From Ostrinia nubilalis (lineage: Eukaryota; Arthropoda; Insecta; Lepidoptera; Crambidae): a stretch of DNA of 64,000 nt. The notes under the pieces were generated by a model that saw only the letters and a program-made list of their open reading frames with translations, did no database searches and was not told the DNA's origin. The translations under genes were made by a program, and so were the position numbers. The stretch's first letter is position 1. Each line of letters begins with the position of its first letter. The stretch spans positions 12,978,501-13,042,500 of the forward strand of contig NC_087098.1 of assembly GCF_963855985.1 (NCBI RefSeq). Reading direction: 5' to 3'. This document shows, piece after piece, positions 56,566 to 64,000 of the stretch.

Positions 56566-58196
56566 AAGTGTATTGTTTAGTTTAAAAATAATTTTCTGTT
56601 CGTAAATCTTATAAAGTAAACTAAAAAAATATGAGTGGTCGATGAGGGCAAACGTTTGTGCAGATTAAAAATAGATGGAGCTATTTATAAATATTTTTTG
56701 CAATGGAATTTAATACTACGTAAAGCTACAATCTTATTTTATGTACATGTTTTTTAGAGTATTTATTTTAGGCTACCATTTTTAAAGAGTCGTCATTATT
56801 CAAGAATGTCGTTTAGGGTTTTAATTTTCATTCGGGAAGTTACTAAGACTAAAAATATTTAATGAAATTTTATTCACAGTTTTTAATTTTATAGCAAAAA
56901 CGTTCATGATTAAAACTTCTTAGGTTAATAAAGACTTGATGAAGTGATACTGGTGAAGTGATATTATATGGTGATTTGAAAAGTCAACGATTTTAATTTT
57001 GAATGCGCCTTATGTCTCATGGACAAACAAATGGAGTAAAACTAACATAATATTTATTCGACAAAAATTTTGACTTTTAGTAATTCAAGCGCCTCAAACA
57101 TTTTAAAGTAAAAGAAAATAGTGCCCAAAGGAAAAAAGCCACTTCGTTTGAAAACTAGGCCTCCATTTCAGCTCAGTAGGTCGTCTGAAACGGTTCTCGA
57201 CTCTGCTTAAGTCCAACAAAAAGCATTGTAATATTTCACCGCTAATGGCGCTGTTATTGTCGCAAATATTTGTACACAGGTACTTGTTTTCTGTTGCTAT
57301 TATAATGTACTAACATTACAAGCTACTAAGCTTCGGATTGATTTTACGTGCCAAGTGATTTTAACGATTAGTCGTACTAAAACTAGTGTTCCAAACAGTA
57401 AAATGTATTTTTTTTTCATAATAAATATTGTTGATGATAATAGAGACGAAAACTCTGATTGAGTCTATATTTATCATATTAAACTTATTGATAGTTTTTA
57501 CTAGCGCAGACTATATTACTCAATAGGACTAGTTTTAAAGGTTACCAGAAAGATTATATTTCTGTGCACATTAATAACCATTTCATTGGTCTTTTTTTAT
57601 ACTTTATTAAGAATAATAATAATAAACAAATTGTGACAGTAATACCTGAATTAGGAAAATTCCTGTTGCTCAGGATATTAACCCTCCACCCCATACAAGA
57701 AGTATTAAAGTTTAAATAAGAATAAAAATCAAAATGGCTTCCATAAAATGTCTCTAAAATAAAGAACTAGATTAAGATAATTTTAATACTCATAAAAGAC
57801 TTAACGATAAACCTGTGGACGACAACAATCATAAAAGTTGTTTTGATCTTAATTGGAAATTTAAACTCAATACTATTTTGAGCCAATATTATTAATTTTA
57901 CTTGTTCCAATTTTCTTTTCAACTTATTACTTAGGTACTTGGTGTTTTCATTAAAAATATTTTGTGAACAGAATAAACTCTAAGAATAAATTAAAACCGA
58001 AGTTTGATGCCGATTTACTAAAAACAAACGCAGAGTCAAAAGCCGCAGTAATTAAAAGCTTTTAATTTAAGGTTCTTAAATAATGTAAACGTAATAACTC
58101 AAAGTCATATTATTTAAAATAAATTTTAATAAGTAGTTACGAAAAAAGATATCACAATAAAAAGTTCTTGTTGGTCAAAATTATTTTGTATCTCAT
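56566..58196. other. No recognised feature
   Basis: If 56,526 is a real first exon this would be intron. No acceptor-bounded open exon was recognised. Confidence 0.35.
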
Positions 58197-58317
58197 AAGT
58201 TGAGTTGCACCATCTAACTTTAACCGTAACTATAACGAGAACGGTGCTTTTTGTATGGAGTTGGACAGATTTTTTACGTGTTTTAATGTTAAAATAAGAT
58301 GGTGCAACCCAGCCTTA
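58197..58317. mobile_element. MITE, Harbinger-like, copy 2
   Basis: GTTGAGTTGCACCATCTAAC at the left and AAGATGGTGCAACCCAGCC at the right match the 13,421-13,544 copy, including the internal TTTTGTATGGAGTT. The left flank is TAA and the right TTA, so the duplication is imperfect. Confidence 0.7.
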
Positions 58318-61300
58318 ATAAATAAACTTATCGGCTCATAAAAGATGTACGTACACGGAAAATTATGTACGCACAAATCTTGTTTGATGACACACAACAA
58401 CTCCCATAACGTCAAACCTTGCTTCCTGGCTTTATAGGTAAAAGTTTCACAATTCCTTGTAACTTCTGAATCGACAACTTTATGAACATCCGAAGAAATT
58501 CGCACGCAAATAATAATATTCATTTATCAATCATAATAACAAGAATTGACGGCGAGAATTTGGTACAGGCGGCATATCATAGTATATTTTTTTGTTGCGA
58601 AATAGCTCCTGTTACGTACTAAATAAGATGCCACAGTGGTAAGCTTGATGTGCTGACGTCCGCACTATGACTTATGGTCGTGACCGCGTCCCTCCTAATG
58701 ACGATTTATTGAGGTAAATGATTTGGTTATTACATCACACTCAGTTTATGGGCGTAAATGTTTGCTGTTATTAAGTGATGTTGATATCATAGTTTAGGGT
58801 AAACATTCAACAACAAAATATACCTTTTAGAACATTTTTTCTTAAAAGTTTGAAAACATCTACAATGGCTTTCTCGGCAATCTGGCAATCGAAACAAAGT
58901 ATCAAACACATTCGCTTAAATAGCTTAGCCAGCGCTTTGTTAAATTAGCACAAATAGCGTTATGTTTATGATTTAACATTAGCTTATTTTATACAATGAT
59001 CCAACACCAATCAATACCGACTTCTAGCCTTTCGAATCATCAATATCCCGGGCGAAGTTCCCAATCCGTACAGAAATGCCAGTAGCCATCAAGTCACTTG
59101 ATTCCAATATTGCAACGGAACAAACACAGCCACCGAAATCGCAAAATCCACCACACGACGGCTGAGTCACCATTACATATAGAGGAAAATTGCATGGCCT
59201 GTCAATAACAGTTCTACGCAACATAATGGATTTTAATAGTAGTAGTAGGTACCTATTGCTTTGGTTATGCAATTCGAAAAATTTGCGTTTGTTGTAAAAA
59301 TATCTGTTTATTTTAATAATTTGTAAATAAAAAACTCGGATTACTAAATATTTGTTGCTAACTTTATTTACTGTTTAGTAACAGCGCGCTTGCAAATCAA
59401 TATTGAAAATGAGTAAAAACGATACAAAATGACAAATACGAGTTGTTGGGAATGTAACAAGCGCAGTTTTCAGAACTAAAATTTCGTAGAATTTAATTTG
59501 GATAAATGTCAACATCAAGACCTTTCTGCCTTTTGTCTTCATTTTATGTCATAACTAATATACTTATGTTAGCGAATTAACGAAATTATAAAAGCTAAAA
59601 TGTCACATTACCTGTATCGCTTAAACCGATTTAACAAAAGGTCAAGTTCATGTTCCTAATGAAAATTGTATTACCTCTAACAAAATGATTAATTAAACGT
59701 TATTCTAAAATCTTTTATGCTTTAGTACGAAGGAAATTAATTGCTTTAAGGTTTTAACCGGCGCAAAGGTCGAAGTTTAAAGTCAAATGGGATTCAATTA
59801 ACAATTAAAGCTTGAACAAAGGATGATTAAATAGTTTAAGGTTTCAGGGTAGTTATCACAGTTTAGGTACGTTTTCGGGTGCTAAGTTAACTTTATAAAA
59901 TCAAGAAAAATTTCCACCATTGAAGAAATTTTGTATCAAAGTCAACGTTTTTCCGAAGAAAAGGGGAATCAGACAATATATTTCACAATCCCATTTTACC
60001 TCTAAGCAAACCTTTGATCATTTAAGTATGTGACTCGCGAATTCTTTTTAAGGTTTTGTTCCATGTTTCTTGGGAAAATTATTACTTTTTCAATGCTGTC
60101 TGCAGCTTTTTTTGTATATCTGAACAATTCATTACATAAATTTTAAACATAATGTAGAGTCACTCAAATCAAATCGTACTCTGTGTCTAACCTATTTCTG
60201 AAATGTGTTAACTGGATCGTACACGTGTAGATCACAATACGTTCCAAGTATTTGCTACCAAATATCATGATAGTTGAATAAGTTTAAATTGATATAGGGT
60301 TCAAAACTAACAAACAATTGCCTACTTGATTACACCACGCACCAGCAATTTAAATACGGGTTTAATCAATCACAGACACAGCAAACAGAACTGTTAATCC
60401 CATGTAATGACTTCATATCGTTTTGAGGACAGCTTAAATCTAACCCCGTAATACCACATTGTATTGGAGGACCTATTAGACTAAACGATATCTCTAAATT
60501 AAGATTTATGTATCTCTTTCGCCCATTGACACCATTAGGCGAGTAAGTGGGACGTATAGAGACGAAATACGGAAATCGCTTTACGGGGTAAAGGTGCAAT
60601 TCTTTTGGATTCAGACAATGTAATTGGCTACTTACGCCTGCTTCTACGGGGTTTGGTGGATTGGGTCGGTAAAGGTCTTTATTGGATCAATCGATTCACC
60701 GTAGAATCGACTTTTGATTCGCTTGGGTGCGTCGCATACTTCAAATATTGCGTATGTAGATGATGAACATCAATAAATTAGATATTGAGATGAAATTCAT
60801 ATTAGCATGATTTTAATATGCAGAACAAGTGAAAAGTCTAACTATAACCAAAATAGTATACTAATATAGTGGTTTTACAAAGAAGTAATTTTGTCAAATT
60901 TTACTATGCTCTAACTAAACAAATAGTTTCTTTCTTACAAAGTTAAAGTTATAATTATAGGCTTGATGTTTCAAGTTGATAAAGTCACTTTTCAAGTTTC
61001 TGTTCCACGACACGTTCTTGTGAATGTAAAGGCATTACGACTATAAGAAAACATCTAAGAATGTAAATGAAATGCTTTTAAATCGAGAAAACAGCTTTGT
61101 TAGTTGTCCTTAGTAAATAAAGATCAACTATAGAATAACTATAGGTATATTAACATACGGTGAACTTAGCATAAGTAGCGAAATTGTAAGTTCTGGACCA
61201 TTGCCCGGGGAGATTGCGTCGCCTTGCCACGAAACAATACCGATATATTGAACTAGTCTTGTTGGATGACGTCCAAAGCAATTCCCCTGGTTAGACGATG

Positions 61301-61842
61301 AGACATTATACGAATTTCCATTACTTGTTTTCATTGGTTTTGTTGGCCTAAATGAATATTAAGAAGGAAACGTATATCTCTAAAGCCTTAGTGAAACAAT
61401 CTAAATAAGTTAAGCTTACAAGATCTCCATACAGCCGGAAAATCAACAAACAGAGATACTGACTAAAACGACTGGCCATTATGCAGATATAAAAATCCCC
61501 TGCCGACCGCAAATATAAACTACGCAAACAGAAAACACCCCCATTTATATAATAAAACGTACGTGAGGAGTTTCTAGATCTGGAATGTTGACTAGTAGGA
61601 TGAAAAATTGCGTGTATAAAGCCTTCCGGGCGCTGACGTAGGTATGCCGAGATGACGTTTAGAAGGACAGACGACCGCTTTATAATATCCAGGTAGGAGA
61701 GCTATCAGCGACTTTTTTTGATCGTTTTATCACTTGTGAGTGGTACTCACTTTAGGGAAAGTTACTCTGTTGGTGAGTTACTATTTCACTCCTTTTGTAA
61801 AATAATTGAAACCGTTGTGATTAATTCTGGCATTAGAAATAC
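58318..61842. other. No recognised gene; several unassigned frames
   Basis: A minus-strand dispersed repeat scrap lies near 58,590-58,625. Minus frames at 59,024-59,272, 60,366-60,694 (107 codons, open upstream of any ATG) and 61,128-61,334 have mixed composition but no assignable family or convincing splice sites. The 60.4-60.75 kb part is open on both strands. Confidence 0.4.
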
Positions 61843-62361
61843 ACTCGACATCAAATAAATCGCACCTCCCGCGACAAGCATTTTGAAACGTATGCTTCCC
61901 CACTTCCCACCAATATTGGCACCATTTGAAAGCCTAGTTCTAACCTTCATTTCATTAAAGGAAAGGTTTTTACCCCAAAAATGTATCTTTAGAAGGATCC
62001 AGAGTCAATTCTTCAAAAAATAGGTAGTTACGCTAGAGCCAACTTTTATGGCTATAAAACTGTTAAGTTGGGATTAATCGCTATCCATCTGTTAAAGAGG
62101 ACACGTGAGATCATTATTTGGTTTTATAACCATAAAAATTGGTCTAATTGATCCCATAGGTGGGCCCAAAGTGAGGTATTTTTTCAAGTCACATTTGTGG
62201 TATATGTTAATCATTTATTAAGAAATTAAATGTGATTTTCTTTAAGGATATTTATTGGGCTTTCAAATAACACCAATATTGTTGGGGCACTATTATGATT
62301 GTGTCAGAAGAAAATCGTTAAAGTTCGCGTCGCGGAAGGTGCGGTTTATTTGATGTTGAGT
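61843..62361. mobile_element. Foldback element E, 519 bp, ends ACTCGACATC
   Basis: ACTCGACATCAAATAAATCG then CACCTCCCGCGAC is mirrored at the right end (GTCGCGGAAGGTGCGGTTTA, TTTGATGTTGAGT). Further inward AATATTGG, ATTTGAAAGCC and TTTTATGG-TATAAAAC pair in order. The arms of about 240 bp are well diverged. TA-rich flanks suit a TA target. Confidence 0.7.
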
Positions 62362-64000
62362 ATAGAAGATATATTATGAGAGTAGACGAAACTTTACATT
62401 TAGTCCATCATAGTTAATTTATATTTGTGTAATTTGTACTTACCTATATCTGGACTTTTTCAATGGAAAAGGAATATTTTGGAGTGAATTTATTCTCACG
62501 GCAGATATTGTTTGATACGTGATAGTATTGAAACTTTATCTCGTTCGTATTTCGCAAATAATTTTGAATGTCAAATATTGATAGTAAATTCCTCCTTTTG
62601 TTATAACTTGTGTTAAATAAATAAATTATGTATTTGTATTTTGGGAATCCCGTTCGCAATATTCAAACTACCTACTTACCTACATCGACTTTATAAAAGC
62701 GGATAATACGTAGCCATTAAGGGAAATAGCCAATAGAATTGCGTTAAAACACGCTGTTACACCCGAAAGGTTGTAATATCGAACGTTGCAAAACGTAACG
62801 ATACACATTTCGGCCGATTAGACCACGAAAAAGCCGTTACGTGACACGCGGAGGAGCGTAAAATGTGGGTAGACCGAAACCTCGACGGGTTGAACGCTAA
62901 ATTATTGGCATTCAAAATTGGAAGACGCGACAGAGATGGATGGGGGCCGGTGAGACCCCGAAGGTTCGCAGATAATCGAAGAGGTCGGGGAAAAACTTTG
63001 ACCATATTTCTACAATGGACGTTATGTTTTCAGCGAACAAATGGCATGTTGATTTGAAATAAATTCTCGCTTGCTTAGCTTTAATTAATGATGTTTTGAG
63101 GGAAAAGTCAGGCAAATATTAAATTTCACTGCGAATATAGGTACTCGCATTACCGATTTGTTTGGAGTTTCGTAAAAAATATCCGAGTTTTAAAGTATCT
63201 GCCAAATACACATTTCATTTTCATTTTTTCACAAATAAAGGGTTTAAAAGAGAATGAATTTTTAATAAACCTTTTATTCTCTTGTCGTTGCGTAAAAAGT
63301 CAATAGCGACTTTCCATAAAAGGAGCAAATCACATCTTACAAGCGCCTAACCCTAAAAAAACACTTCGACAAAAGAAACAACCTCGCGTCCAAAATACGA
63401 ATTGATTTTGCTTAAAATGCAAATATTGCTGACTCAGAAAACAGCCGGGCCTCAAGTCGTGGTCCCCAAGGATCGGGACAAAGGCTTTTGTACACAAAAT
63501 ATGCGAATCGAGGTGGCCATTCATATTTTTGTGGGAAATGTGATTAATTATTCAACGTTCTAAGTTTGAACTTGGGGTGAGGACGCGTGACTTTTTCGCG
63601 AAAAATAAAAAATAAGATGAATTAAAATTTTTCGAGTGGTCACTTGAAGATTTTTGTATAAAATAAATTGTATTATCCGTTTTTATGTATATTTAAATAT
63701 TCACAGACAAAAAGATTTATGAATTTATAAAGATTTTGACATTTTACGTATGTACTTAATTACATTTAGGCAGCCTTATCCATGCTTTTACAGACAACTT
63801 GGTTATAGTTGTTTTAGAGATTATTTAGAAGATACATCGGGCTATAAATCTCTAAACAATAAGATTCAATTTTCTTCTTAGCTATTATTCAATTTACAAC
63901 TCGACAGAAATGCTCTCTAAGACGAACCTTGTTAAATGATTTTGAAATAAAATATAGTAACGACAAAGATTAAATTAAGGACACGTCTTTCACAAAAACA
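62362..64000. other. No gene; G/C-richer patch open in several frames
   Basis: At 62,757-63,060 a G/C-richer patch is open on both strands (frames at 62,863-63,057 plus, 62,757-63,005 and 62,912-63,115 minus). None resembles a protein. The remainder is AT-rich and unassigned. Confidence 0.4.

Noticed and set aside
60558..60763. DWVGKGLYW in a plus-strand frame, recalling LDL-receptor YWTD repeats
   Set aside because: The key Asp after YW is absent, the following residues do not continue the repeat, and the splice sites are weak. A nine-residue likeness in a chance frame is not enough.
61128..61334. IGIVSW in a minus-strand frame, recalling the C-terminal region of trypsin-like proteases
   Set aside because: The GDSGGP motif that must precede it is missing, and no other protease feature is nearby.

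Overview
The window looks like repeat-dense, largely non-coding DNA from a moth or butterfly (Lepidoptera). This call rests on recognisable lepidopteran repeat families: retroposon 3' ends reading 'caGcagtggacgtcctatggctga' followed by (GAT)n or (CGAA)n tails, the 'ggccgcccgcgacttcgtacgcgtgg' repeat head, an 'aacctcctcctttttTgaagtcgg' tail, and short TA- or TAA-flanked inverted-repeat elements. Base composition is AT-rich, open frames are short on both strands, and no complete protein-coding gene could be recognised. The likeliest setting is intergenic DNA or large introns. | Layout: 1-3.2 kb holds a long palindromic (foldback) element, 1003-2792, whose loop was entered by an hAT-type element (1546-2116, perfect 8-bp target duplication) that itself carries a small hairpin element. 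8.2-9.2 kb and 19.7-21.1 kb hold two more foldbacks with arms of about 500-620 bp and TA flanks; 11.6-12.0 kb and 61.8-62.4 kb hold two smaller ones. 10.4-11.6 kb holds a 5'-truncated, frameshifted non-LTR retrotransposon (probably RTE clade) with its FADD reverse-transcriptase motif and an 11-bp target duplication, inserted in an older repeat. 22.8-23.7 kb is an older repeat split by a 641-bp insertion with an 8-bp duplication. 43.6-46.5 kb is a three-layer nest: a TTAA-flanked piggyBac-like element contains a lepidopteran dispersed repeat, which contains a 1242-bp TA-flanked mariner-type element with a decayed transposase. The 28.2-kb copy of the dispersed repeat shows the empty mariner target. 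| About sixteen retrotransposon 3' ends lie on both strands in two sequence subfamilies; several have target duplications of 8-13 bp. Small TA- or TAA-flanked inverted-repeat elements lie at 6.6, 13.4, 14.0, 29.2, 30.6, 33.3, 42.0 and 58.2 kb, and members of a further inverted-repeat family at 17.3 and 39.0 kb. | Possible host coding sequence is slight: an internal exon-like segment at 55,877-56,040 (+) with good acceptor and donor, an ATG-to-donor segment at 56,526-56,564 (+) downstream of a GC-rich block, a small ORF with a good start context at 14,620-14,853 (-) and a terminal-exon-like segment at 7,302-7,433 (+). None can be assigned a function. The biologically most interesting property is the concentration of long palindromic elements, any of which would form long double-stranded RNA if read through by a host transcript.
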